From assembly GCA_028245195.1 (NCBI GenBank), contig JAOKCF010000003.1:124001-188000 (forward strand): a DNA stretch of 64,000 nt, read 5' to 3'. The first letter of the stretch is position 1. Every line of letters starts with the position of its first letter. This stretch comes from Vicingaceae bacterium. Lineage in GTDB: Bacteria > Bacteroidota > Bacteroidia > Flavobacteriales_E > Vicingaceae. Both the position numbers and the translations under genes were made by a program. Shown here piece by piece: positions 21,761-30,587 of the stretch. The notes beneath the pieces are model-generated. The model saw nothing but the letters and a program-made list of their open reading frames with translations, ran no database searches and was not told where the DNA came from.

Positions 21761-22339
21761 TTATTTTGTTTTATAGTTTTTTTGAAACCAAGATCCACCA
21801 ACTGCAATTACATTGCTTAGTGCCAAATAATCTTGACTTGTTGCTTCTGTTATTCCTCCGGTAGGGCAAAATTTAAGCGTTGGGAATAACCGTCCAAACA
21901 TCTTTAACGCATCAACTCCACCATAAAGGTTAGCCGGAAAAAATTTAAGGTATTCTAAACCTAATTCTTGAGCCTGTATTATTTCGCTCGGAGTAGCAAC
22001 CCCCGGCAGGAATGGGATTTTTGACTTAGTCATGTATTCAAATAAGTTAACAGTTAAACCCGGGCTTACAATAAAATCAGCTCCGATTGATTTCAACTGA
22101 TCTACTTGAAGGGAAGAGATAACTGTTCCTGCGCCTACTTGAATTGTGTCACTGAATTTCTTCTTTAACAATTCAATGGCTTTCAAGCCATATGGTGTTC
22201 GCAAAGTAATTTCAACACAAAAAACATTACCCTTAATTAAATAATCCATAAATGCTTCAGGGTCATCTTCTTTTTGAAAAGTAACAACCGGAACCAGCGG
22301 GTTATTTTTTAAAATTTTATTTATTGATTGATTTCCCAT
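21761..22339 (-). CDS. eda: 2-keto-3-deoxy-6-phosphogluconate aldolase
   Basis: The 192-residue class I aldolase splits KDPG into pyruvate and glyceraldehyde 3-phosphate, the last step of the Entner-Doudoroff pathway. The Schiff-base lysine is in YLKFFPAN (near residue 132), and FCPTGGI near 157 is the phosphate-binding loop. GAGTVIS and FIVSPG are further family motifs. It is encoded 3 bp after edd, so the two are very probably co-translated. Confidence 0.93.
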   Translation of the reverse strand: MGNQSINKILKNNPLVPVVTFQKEDDPEAFMDYLIKGNVFCVEITLRTPYGLKAIELLKKKFSDTIQVGAGTVISSLQVDQLKSIGADFIVSPGLTVNLFEYMTKSKIPFLPGVATPSEIIQAQELGLEYLKFFPANLYGGVDALKMFGRLFPTLKFCPTGGITEATSQDYLALSNVIAVGGSWFQKNYKTK

Positions 22340-22342
22340 TTC

Positions 22343-24145
22343 TTAAATTATAAAAGATGCTCCTTCTTCGCTTTCGCTCACTAAGGTTTTTAATTGGTTG
22401 AATAACTCTCTGCCAACTCCATAAGACTTATGATCATCAGTAGTTAAATTCTCTCGTGCTTGAACTTCTTCAATATTCAAGCAGTTTAATATTCCATTTT
22501 CAGGGTCTAATTCAATCAGGTCCCCGGTTTGTAATTTGGCAATCATTCCGCCTTTTGCCGCTTCAGGACTTAAGTGAATTGCTGCAGGAACTTTACCTGA
22601 CGCACCTGACATTCTTCCATCTGTTACTAGCGCTACTCTGTGTCCGGCAAACTGAAGTAAACTAAGGGTAGGGGTTAATTTATGAAGCTCAGGCATTCCA
22701 ATGCTGTGAGCTCCTTGATTTTTTACAACTACTACTACATCCTTATTTAATTCTTTTCTTTTAAACGCAGAAATTACTTCGTCTTGATCGTCAAAAACAA
22801 CCGCCTTAGCCTTCACATACCTGTGTTCGGGTTTAACCGCTGAAATTTTAATTACAGAACGTCCAAGGTTGCCTTTTAAAACTTTCAGTCCTCCTGTGCT
22901 AGCAAAAGGGTTACTAACGGGTCTTAAAATATTTTCATCGAGTGAGTTTTTTGGTACAGGCCTCCATTTCAATTCTCCATTCTCAATAAATGGTTCGTTA
23001 AAATAATGATCTAAACCAGTACCCATATTTGTTTTTACATTGCTGTTTAAGAAACCTCCATCGCTTAATGTCTTCATAAGGAAACCCATTCCTCCGCAAG
23101 CTTGAAAGTGATTAATATCTGCAGTGCCATTCGGGTATACTTTAGTAATGGATGGAACTACATCAGAAACATCGTTAAAGTCGTCCCAATTCACTATTAT
23201 TCCTGCACTTTTAGCAATGGCGATAATATGAATGGTGAGATTAGTGCTGCCTCCAGTAGCAACTAAACCAACTAATGCATTTACAATGCTTTCAGGACTA
23301 ATTATTTCGTAAAGGGGTGTGTATCCTTCTTTCTGAGGAGTTATTTCCAACAATCGTTTGACAGCGTAGTCGTTTAATTTTTCTCTTAACTCAGTTCCGG
23401 GGGTAATAAATGACGCGCCTGGGAGGTGCACTCCCATTATTTCCATTAACATTTGATTGCTGTTCGCAGTTCCGTAAAACGTGCAAGTTCCTGCAGAATG
23501 ATATGATGCGGACTCAGCTTCTAACAACTCTGCTCTTCCGATCTTTCCATCGGCATAATCTCTTCTAAATTCGGCTTTTTCATCATTTGTGATTCCTGAT
23601 TCCATGGGACCACCTGGGATAAAAATGTAAGGTAAATGACCAAATCGAAGAGCGCCCATCATCATTCCCGGAACAATCTTATCACAAATGCCCAAGCACA
23701 ATCCTCCATCAAACATTTGATGTGACATTCCAACTGCTGTTGACAATGCTATAACATCTCTACTAAAAAGAGAAAGCTCCATTCCTGCTTGTCCTTGCGT
23801 TACACCATCGCACATTGCTGGAACTCCAGAGGCAACTTGAGCAACACCACCGTATTTTTTAGCAGAAGCTTTTAATTTTGGTGGATAGTCTTCATAGGTT
23901 TTATGGGCGCTTAGCATGTCATTGTATGCAGTTATGATAGCTAAGTTCGATTTTACTTCTGCACTTAGATCTACCTTTTCGTCATCTGCACATGCGGCAA
24001 ATGCATGAGCTAAATTTCCACAAGCTAAATCTGCTCTTGTTACTTTGTTGTTATGAACAGTTCTCATCAAGTCTAAGTACTCTTTTCTTGATACTTTAGA
24101 GCGTTCCTTTATTCGTTTTGTTATTTCTATTATCGTTTTATTCAT
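22343..24145 (-). CDS. edd: 6-phosphogluconate dehydratase
   Basis: The 600-residue protein matches the IlvD/Edd family and has the length of Edd. It converts 6-phosphogluconate to KDPG using an iron-sulfur cluster. Candidate cluster cysteines are in MCDGVTQGQ, GLCLGICDKIVPGM and FQACGGMGF. The C-terminal half contains VTDGRMSGASGKVPAAIH. It sits 4 bp after pgl and 3 bp before eda in the catabolic operon. Dihydroxy-acid dehydratase (IlvD) is unlikely given the neighbours and the Edd-like N-terminus. Confidence 0.93.
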   Translation of the reverse strand: MNKTIIEITKRIKERSKVSRKEYLDLMRTVHNNKVTRADLACGNLAHAFAACADDEKVDLSAEVKSNLAIITAYNDMLSAHKTYEDYPPKLKASAKKYGGVAQVASGVPAMCDGVTQGQAGMELSLFSRDVIALSTAVGMSHQMFDGGLCLGICDKIVPGMMMGALRFGHLPYIFIPGGPMESGITNDEKAEFRRDYADGKIGRAELLEAESASYHSAGTCTFYGTANSNQMLMEIMGVHLPGASFITPGTELREKLNDYAVKRLLEITPQKEGYTPLYEIISPESIVNALVGLVATGGSTNLTIHIIAIAKSAGIIVNWDDFNDVSDVVPSITKVYPNGTADINHFQACGGMGFLMKTLSDGGFLNSNVKTNMGTGLDHYFNEPFIENGELKWRPVPKNSLDENILRPVSNPFASTGGLKVLKGNLGRSVIKISAVKPEHRYVKAKAVVFDDQDEVISAFKRKELNKDVVVVVKNQGAHSIGMPELHKLTPTLSLLQFAGHRVALVTDGRMSGASGKVPAAIHLSPEAAKGGMIAKLQTGDLIELDPENGILNCLNIEEVQARENLTTDDHKSYGVGRELFNQLKTLVSESEEGASFII

Positions 24146-24149
24146 AATG

Positions 24150-24824
24150 TCATTTACTCCAGAATATTTCTGGTTTAATATAATTTTGATCGATAAATAC
24201 TTTGATAGGATACTTTTTTTCTGTGTTCACATCCAATGCATCTAATATTTGTTTTTTTTCTTCTCCATAACAGTGAAGGTATAAATTTTCAGTATTCAAA
24301 AGCGCTTTTCTGGTAAAAGAGATGCGCTGATAAGGAGCGGTTGTAGGATTAGTGATAATTAGACTAGCAGTATTTTGCAAATCTAGTCCAAGATGTAATT
24401 CTTTGCAGCTTGGAAAAAGTGATGCAGTATGCCCATCTGTGCCCATTCCTAAAATAACAACTGTAAATGGGCGAGTTATCTTCTTGATTGCGCTTTCCAC
24501 TAATTGTAAGTTTAAGTGAGCATCTGTTGAATTTACAATCAAAGGAATGAAATTAGCATTTCGGGTATTATTAACAAGTAAATGTTGCTTTATTAATGTG
24601 CCATTTTGATCGGGATGTCCATCCGGCAAAAATCGATCATCCACAGGTATGACAGTAACTTTTTCCCAGTCAATGTCTTTGTTCGAAAGTAGGTCGAACA
24701 ACTTAACAGGGGTAGAACCTCCGGATACTAATAAAGAAGCCTTACCATTATTATTAATTGACTTTTCTAATTTTTGACAAATTAAAGTTGAAAGCTCTTT
24801 TTCTATAAGAGATCTAGTCTTCAT
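24150..24824 (-). CDS. pgl: 6-phosphogluconolactonase
   Basis: The 224-residue SugarP-isomerase-fold protein has the DevB/Pgl motifs LLVSGGSTP (near 33), VIPVDDRFLPDGHPDQNG and GMGTDGHTASLFPS. It hydrolyses 6-phosphogluconolactone made by Zwf. The gene overlaps the end of zwf by 11 bp and precedes edd by 4 bp, fixing its place in the oxidative Entner-Doudoroff segment. Confidence 0.92.
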   Translation of the reverse strand: MKTRSLIEKELSTLICQKLEKSINNNGKASLLVSGGSTPVKLFDLLSNKDIDWEKVTVIPVDDRFLPDGHPDQNGTLIKQHLLVNNTRNANFIPLIVNSTDAHLNLQLVESAIKKITRPFTVVILGMGTDGHTASLFPSCKELHLGLDLQNTASLIITNPTTAPYQRISFTRKALLNTENLYLHCYGEEKKQILDALDVNTEKKYPIKVFIDQNYIKPEIFWSK

Positions 24825-26313
24825 CTGTTTTTCTTTCTTGAACCTTAAGAATATGCCGAGACTTTACCCAGGCTCTAGCTTCATCCATGATTAAATCTCC
24901 TGGTCCTTTCGTTCCTGCCTCATACAATATATTTGGAACTTTTTCTGATTTCCAGTTTTTTAAAATAGACTCAACCCACTCCCAAGAAGCCTTTACTTCG
25001 TCTCTTCTCATAAAAAGCGTTTGGTTTCCTCGAACTACATCCATCAAAAGCCGTTCATATGCATCAGGGAAACGGTCGTTAAAGTGGTCTGCATAGTCTA
25101 ATTCTAAAGAAAATGGTTTGTAACGGTAGCCTCCTGGTCCAGGGATTTTTACCATCTGTTGTAGTTCAATTCTTTCTTCTGGTTGTAAACGAATTGTCAA
25201 CTTATTATTATCGATTTCCTTTTTCTCTGGAAATATATTGTGGGGAACGTGCTTGAAATTGATAACAATTTCAGAAAATCGATGAGGCATTCTTTTGCCT
25301 GTCCTCAAATAAATTGGGACACCACTCCATCTCCAATTATCGATGTATGTTTTTAACGCTACAAAAGTTTCAGTGCTAGAGTCATATTTATCGATATCTT
25401 CTAGATAGGAGGGAAGATGACCTTCCTTAGTTTTGCCTCTAGTATATTGACCTCTAACGGTATCTGTAGAAATTGTTTCTTTTGTAAAGGGTCTTAAAGC
25501 TTTTAAAACCTTTAACTTTTCATCTCTCACTTGATCCGCGTCCAGTGTGATAGGAGGCTCCATAGCTATCAAGCAAAGAAGCTGTAATAGGTGGTTTTGA
25601 ACCATATCCTTTAATGCACCGTACTTATCATAGAAGTTCCCTCTTGTTCCAACACCTAATGACTCAGCTACAGTAATTTGTATGTTGTCAATCTCTTGAG
25701 CATTCCAAGAGCGTTCAAAAATATTATTTGCAAACCTCAAAACCATTAGATTCTGGACAGTTTCCTTACCCAAATAATGGTCAATTCTATATATCTGACT
25801 TTCTTTAAAATATTGAGCAACTTTATCGTTTATTTCTTCAGAACTTATTAAGTCTGTACCTAAAGGCTTTTCCAATACGACCCGAGAGTTGTCGTTAATT
25901 AAACCAAGTTGACCTAGAAAAGAAGAAATCTGACCAAAAATACTTGCAGGAGTAGCCAAATAAAAGGCACGCACTCTATCTCCTTTCTTTTCAAAATACT
26001 TTTTAATGCCCGTTGCTTCTTTCGAATTATTTATGTCAACAACCTTATAGGTAATGATTGACAATAAATTGGCTAAAATTTTCTCGTCTAGACTTTCAAT
26101 GTGCTTACTTAACTCCGCTTTCAAAACAGCTCCAAACTCTTCGTTTGTTAGCTTTTTTCTTGCTAAAGCCAATATTCGATCCTCTGTACTAATTTGCTTT
26201 TCAAGCAATCTGTAGTACAGGGCAGGATAAATTTTTCTGAACGACAAATCTCCGTCTCCACCAAATATGACGAGATCGAAGTGTGTTTTTATTTCTGAGG
26301 CAAGGTTTTTCAT
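24814..26313 (-). CDS. zwf: Glucose-6-phosphate 1-dehydrogenase
   Basis: The 499-residue enzyme oxidises glucose 6-phosphate and makes NAD(P)H. The nucleotide-binding start is FDLVIFGGDGDLSFRK, and the active-site motif is YRIDHYLGKETVQN. The ORF track extends 26 codons further upstream, but that stretch does not look like family sequence. The ATG at 26313 (MKNLASEIKTHF) gives the normal Zwf length and lies 6 nt after a -7 promoter box. It is the first gene of the Entner-Doudoroff group, followed by pgl, edd and eda. Confidence 0.93.
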   Translation of the reverse strand: MKNLASEIKTHFDLVIFGGDGDLSFRKIYPALYYRLLEKQISTEDRILALARKKLTNEEFGAVLKAELSKHIESLDEKILANLLSIITYKVVDINNSKEATGIKKYFEKKGDRVRAFYLATPASIFGQISSFLGQLGLINDNSRVVLEKPLGTDLISSEEINDKVAQYFKESQIYRIDHYLGKETVQNLMVLRFANNIFERSWNAQEIDNIQITVAESLGVGTRGNFYDKYGALKDMVQNHLLQLLCLIAMEPPITLDADQVRDEKLKVLKALRPFTKETISTDTVRGQYTRGKTKEGHLPSYLEDIDKYDSSTETFVALKTYIDNWRWSGVPIYLRTGKRMPHRFSEIVINFKHVPHNIFPEKKEIDNNKLTIRLQPEERIELQQMVKIPGPGGYRYKPFSLELDYADHFNDRFPDAYERLLMDVVRGNQTLFMRRDEVKASWEWVESILKNWKSEKVPNILYEAGTKGPGDLIMDEARAWVKSRHILKVQERKTDED

Positions 26314-26319
26314 CAGAAA

Positions 26320-26352
26320 CAAATATAAGATACTTAAAGTAATATTTACAAT
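26320..26352 (-). promoter_or_regulatory. Promoter before zwf with internal palindrome
   Basis: Read on the minus strand, TATATTTG matches the Bacteroidota -7 box TAnnTTTG, with TTG 21 nt upstream as a -33 candidate. Between them lies the perfect 11 bp palindrome TACTTAAAGTA (26331-26341), a possible operator. The -7 box ends only 6 nt before the ATG, so the mRNA would have almost no leader. Confidence 0.5.
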
Positions 26353-26437
26353 AAGGGTTTTTGAATTGACATATCTAATAATTTTCAGCAATAAAGAGAA
26401 CTAGCTGTGATTGATAAACTCCCTTATTTAAAGGAAT

Positions 26438-27190
26438 TTACATCTCAAAGCTAAATCCTTTTTCTAACAAGCTCTCGTATTTGTCTTTATCGAAAGAAAA
26501 TAATTTTGCAGGTCTATGAGACACTTTAGTTTGAAATTCCTTCGTGTCTTGTAACAAGTTCATGCTTAATATTTTTTTCCTAAAGTTGGCTTTATCAAAG
26601 GATGTATTAAGTATAGCTTCATAAAGTTCTTGTAATTGTCCAAGAGTAAATTTTTTTGGAAGAAGCTCAAATCCTATTGGCTGCAATCGGACACGTTCGC
26701 GGAGTGTCGAAAGTACTTGGTTAACAATCTCGTTGTGATCGAAGGCAAGTTGAGGTAATCCTTTTACATCGACCCATACCACGTTAGATGCCCATGAGCT
26801 GGCAAGTGGCTGATACCTATCTACACTTATTAAGGAGTAATAGCCTACTGTAACAACTCTACCTATTGGGTGTCGATCTACTTGACCATATGATTTCGAT
26901 TGGGTCAAGTATACATCTTCTAAACCAGTTAAATCCTTTAAAACTCTATCAGCAGCCAATTCCATATCTTCTGTTGGGTAAACTAAATCTCCAGGCAAGG
27001 CTTTTTTGCCTTTATGAGGCTCAGTTCCTCTTTCAATCACAAGAAGCTTTAAGCCATTCTCATGGTAACCTAAAATCACACAATCAACGGAAAGTGCAAA
27101 TTGAAAGAAATTTTCTATTGGAATTTTATAAAAGGCACCAAATTGGTGTCCTAAAATATCCTCTGTCACAGAAGACCTTTTCTTGTTCAT
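26438..27190 (-). CDS. NUDIX-domain transcriptional regulator (NrtR/AraR-type)
   Basis: The 250-residue protein has an N-terminal NUDIX fold (about 30-165) and a C-terminal winged-helix part (about 165-245). The NUDIX catalytic box is degraded: where hydrolases have RExxEE the sequence reads RVLKDL, so hydrolysis is unlikely and ligand sensing is more plausible. Proteins of this layout regulate sugar catabolism genes in Bacteroidota (AraR is the known case). It lies between the catabolic operon and the susC/susD arm, so it probably controls both, with a sugar phosphate or sugar as effector; this is inference. A palindrome just upstream suggests autoregulation. Confidence 0.82.
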   Translation of the reverse strand: MNKKRSSVTEDILGHQFGAFYKIPIENFFQFALSVDCVILGYHENGLKLLVIERGTEPHKGKKALPGDLVYPTEDMELAADRVLKDLTGLEDVYLTQSKSYGQVDRHPIGRVVTVGYYSLISVDRYQPLASSWASNVVWVDVKGLPQLAFDHNEIVNQVLSTLRERVRLQPIGFELLPKKFTLGQLQELYEAILNTSFDKANFRKKILSMNLLQDTKEFQTKVSHRPAKLFSFDKDKYESLLEKGFSFEM

Positions 27191-27203
27191 AAATCGAATT
27201 TCT

Positions 27204-27227
27204 CAAATTAATTCATTTGCAAAGATA
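27204..27227 (-). promoter_or_regulatory. Promoter and candidate operator of the NUDIX regulator
   Basis: TATCTTTG on the minus strand (27220-27227) fits the -7 box. Directly downstream, before the ATG at 27190, is a 16 bp near-palindrome CAAATNAATTNATTTG with one mismatched pair. Its position over the transcription start is suited to autorepression. No clear -33 box was found. Confidence 0.45.
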
Positions 27228-27483
27228 CATTTCTTACTTTATTTTAAAAAAGCCCGGATTGTCTCAATTTCATTGAGTAGTATAAATTTATTGCTTAGAA
27301 AGGAATCAATTTAATTATTTATCATTAAATTTTTTAAGGCTCTCTTGTTGATTTTCTATGCAACTTTTACCATTTATTTTTTTCAAGTATTAAGCATTTC
27401 TCAAATAAAGTTGTTATCATTGTTATAGTTAAATGAACTAAAAGTCTCTTTATTTTAATTTAACTACTCAAAACCAAAAAGTT
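27228..27483. promoter_or_regulatory. Divergent control region between the regulator and susC
   Basis: This gap holds no convincing gene. It contains an 8 bp inverted repeat, AATTTAAT / ATTAAATT with 8 nt between arms (27308-27331), which could be an operator for the susC arm but may be chance in AT-rich DNA. TATCATTG (27415-27422) is a one-mismatch -7 box for susC with no clear -33 partner. Confidence 0.35.
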
Positions 27484-30400
27484 ATGATGAAATACTTATT
27501 TTTATTTGCTTCGTTTATTCTAATCGGGAGTAATACTTTTGCTCAAGATTCTACAATTACGGGTCAAGTAAAAGGTGAAGACGGCCTGACAATTCCGGGT
27601 GCAAGCGTTGTTGTAAATGGGACTGCAAATGGAGTTGCCACAGATATTGATGGTAATTTCTCTATTAGGATAGCTAATTTAAAAACAGCAATTTTAAAAT
27701 TTTCCTATCTGGGTTATGCGACTCAAGAAATTGCTGTTGCTGGAAGACAAAAAATTAACATTGTTTTAAAGGAGTCAGCCAAGAAAATTGATGAGGTAGT
27801 TGTTGTTGGGTATGGAACTTCCACAAAGAAAACATTAACCGGAGCTACAAGTCAGGTTGGTGGAGAAGATGTTCAAAAATTAAATGTTGCCCGTGTTGAT
27901 CAAGCATTACAGGGTCAAGTTTCTGGTGTTGCAATTAATACGAACTCAGGCTCACCAGGTGGAGGGTCAAGCATCAGAATACGTGGTCTTTCTACTTTTG
28001 GAGATAACGACCCTCTTATTTTAGTGGATGGAGTAGTTTATGATTCTGAAGGATTAAATGCTTTGAATCCTAATGATATCGCATCTGTTAACGTATTAAA
28101 AGATGCGACGGCAGGTATTTATGGAGTGAGAGCAGCCAACGGTGTAATTATAATTGAAACAAAAAAAGGAGCACTTAATTCTGCGCCTCAAGTTGAGTTT
28201 AGCTCTTATTTAGGAGTGCAGAATACGGCTAGAAGATTAGATTTATTGAATGCAACCGAGTATGCAGTTATCAAAAATGAAATGTTTGGATCAGCCGGAG
28301 ATGCAATTCCATTTAACAATACATCCATAGGGGAAGGAACCGATTGGCAAGATGAAGTCTTTCAATCTGCTTTAATTCAGAATTACAATTTTTCAGTTTT
28401 AGGTGGTAATAAAAACTCTACATACTCGGCAGGTGCGTCTTATTTCACACAAGATGGAATCGTAGGTGGCGATAAATCTAACTTTGAACGGATTAATGCT
28501 CGCTTGAATTTGGGAAATCAATTAAATGACAAAGTGAAGTTGAATTCAGTTATTTTGTATACCAACGAAAAAAGACGAGCGCTGCCAGAAAATGGAATTG
28601 GCTCTGTTTTATATAATACGATAAATGCATTCCCAAATGAACCTGTGAAAACAGCAGACGGGAATTACTCTTATTTAGAGGAGGTGAGTGATATAATTAA
28701 TCCATTAGCACAAATAGAGAACAGCCAAAACTTAGCAATTGTAAATAAAATTGTTGGGAAAGAGGAATTAGTATTTGAAATTAACGACAATTTCACGTTT
28801 ACTAATCGTATAAATTATAATTACGCTTCTGTAGATTTTAAATCATTTTCTCCTTTGGTTTGGTACGGTCAAGGGAAAGCGCAGAACACGGCATTGAACG
28901 ATAATTTAGATCCTACTCGTGTAGAAATTGCTGACAGTGTTTTCATAGAACGAGGGGCAAGTGTGTTTGAATCTCGGTCTACTTATGTAGACTTAAACGG
29001 AGAAAGTTATTTGAACTATAACCGAATTTTTAACGAAGACCATTCTGTGAAAGGAACCATTGGTGTTTCAGTATTCCAGAGAAGTGGTAGTCAGTTAAAT
29101 GGATCGGCTTTCAATATCCCGGGCAACTCTGTAGAATATGCAGATATTTCTGCAAACCTTGCACCCGGGGGTTTCTTGAATAATACTGGCTCTTTCGAAT
29201 TCGAAGAGCGTTTATTGTCAACGTTTTTTAGAGGAGAGTACGGTTTTAAAGGAAAATACTTGGCTTCGTTGATTATAAGAAGGGACGGTTCTTCAAAATT
29301 TGGTCCGAACAATAGATTTGGTACCTTCCCAACTATATCAGCTGCATGGTTGATTTCGGAGGAAGAGTTCTTCGATTTCAAAAAAATAACCTTTGCGAAA
29401 CTACGTGCCAGTTATGGAATTTCAGGAAATGATCAAATTCAAAACTTTGCCTACAGAGCTCAGTTGGATGGAGAAGGTGTATACGTATTTGATGACGTGA
29501 TTGTCCAAGGTGTCGCTATTGGTAGAGCCTCTAATCCTGATTTAAGGTGGGAAAGCACCAGGCAGTTCAATTTGGGTTTAGATCTTGTTATTGGTGACAA
29601 CTTCAACATTACAACAAACTATTTTATTAAGAATACAAAAGATTTATTATTCCAACCAGAAGTGTCTGCCGTGCTCGGAACAAATGGCCCTGGAGGTCAA
29701 TCTCCTATTGTAAATGCAGGAGATGTATCCAATAAAGGTATTGAGCTTGAGCTTGCCTATTATTCAGACCGTAATAAGAAACTACAATATGCAATTAACT
29801 TCAATACGACTTACCTTCGCAACGAAGTTCTTAAAACGCCTGAAGGTGTTGAATTTATTCCGGGTGCTGCATTTGGAGTTGGAGGTGGAGTAGCAACTCG
29901 ATTCGAGGAAGGTTTTGCTATTGGATATTTTCATGGATTTGAAACGGATGGAATTTTCCAGTCTCAAGAAGAAATTGATAATGCTACAGTGATTCAGGAA
30001 GGCGCAAAACCAGGAGATATCAGATACGTTGACCAGAACGGAGACGGTGTGATTAGCTTTAATGATGACTCAGATCGAAAAGAGCTTGGCTCTGCTATAC
30101 CTGACTTTACGTTTGGCTTGAATTTAAGTGCCTCTTATAGAAACTTCGACTTTTCAATGAATATTTTCTCAGCAGTAGGGCAAGAAATTATACGGAACTA
30201 CGAACGTCAGCAACCATATGCAAACCAATTAGATTATGTAATCGATCGTTGGGTAGGAGCAGGAACATCTGATGAGAATCCAAGATTAACAACTGAAGCA
30301 AATCGAAATGGAGAGTTTTCGGATTATTATGTCGAAAACGGAGCTTTTATGAGGATTAAAAACATGCAAATTGGTTACACACTTCCCAAAGAGCTAATTA

Positions 30401-30582
30401 AAAAATTGAAATCGAAGTCAATTCGCATATATGTCTCTGTAAATAATCTTTTAACGGTTACACAATACAGAGGATTTGATCCGGAGATTGGATCTGTTGG
30501 AGGAGCTCTTGCAGCAGGTGTTGACTACGGCTTTTATCCTCAAGCTAGAACAGTAATGGGTGGGTTTAATTTTAAATTTTAA
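27484..30582 (+). CDS. SusC-like TonB-dependent outer membrane transporter
   Basis: The 1032-residue protein has a signal peptide (first 20 residues, ending TFAQ), a carboxypeptidase-regulatory-like domain (about 24-105), a TonB box region DEVVVVGYGT near residue 100, a plug with GQVSGVAIN and SSIRIRGLSTFGDNDPLILVDGV, and a 22-strand barrel ending in FNFKF. It imports oligosaccharides captured by SusD across the outer membrane. The gene starts the + arm of the locus and is followed 5 bp later by susD. With GH16, GH17 and GH30 around it, laminarin oligosaccharides are the likely cargo. Confidence 0.95.
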   Translation: MMKYLFLFASFILIGSNTFAQDSTITGQVKGEDGLTIPGASVVVNGTANGVATDIDGNFSIRIANLKTAILKFSYLGYATQEIAVAGRQKINIVLKESAKKIDEVVVVGYGTSTKKTLTGATSQVGGEDVQKLNVARVDQALQGQVSGVAINTNSGSPGGGSSIRIRGLSTFGDNDPLILVDGVVYDSEGLNALNPNDIASVNVLKDATAGIYGVRAANGVIIIETKKGALNSAPQVEFSSYLGVQNTARRLDLLNATEYAVIKNEMFGSAGDAIPFNNTSIGEGTDWQDEVFQSALIQNYNFSVLGGNKNSTYSAGASYFTQDGIVGGDKSNFERINARLNLGNQLNDKVKLNSVILYTNEKRRALPENGIGSVLYNTINAFPNEPVKTADGNYSYLEEVSDIINPLAQIENSQNLAIVNKIVGKEELVFEINDNFTFTNRINYNYASVDFKSFSPLVWYGQGKAQNTALNDNLDPTRVEIADSVFIERGASVFESRSTYVDLNGESYLNYNRIFNEDHSVKGTIGVSVFQRSGSQLNGSAFNIPGNSVEYADISANLAPGGFLNNTGSFEFEERLLSTFFRGEYGFKGKYLASLIIRRDGSSKFGPNNRFGTFPTISAAWLISEEEFFDFKKITFAKLRASYGISGNDQIQNFAYRAQLDGEGVYVFDDVIVQGVAIGRASNPDLRWESTRQFNLGLDLVIGDNFNITTNYFIKNTKDLLFQPEVSAVLGTNGPGGQSPIVNAGDVSNKGIELELAYYSDRNKKLQYAINFNTTYLRNEVLKTPEGVEFIPGAAFGVGGGVATRFEEGFAIGYFHGFETDGIFQSQEEIDNATVIQEGAKPGDIRYVDQNGDGVISFNDDSDRKELGSAIPDFTFGLNLSASYRNFDFSMNIFSAVGQEIIRNYERQQPYANQLDYVIDRWVGAGTSDENPRLTTEANRNGEFSDYYVENGAFMRIKNMQIGYTLPKELIKKLKSKSIRIYVSVNNLLTVTQYRGFDPEIGSVGGALAAGVDYGFYPQARTVMGGFNFKF

Positions 30583-30587
30583 GAAAG

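Noticed and set aside
26314-26391. N-terminal 26-codon extension of zwf
   Set aside because: Hydrophobic sequence unlike any Zwf, crosses the promoter box; ATG at 26313 gives normal length.
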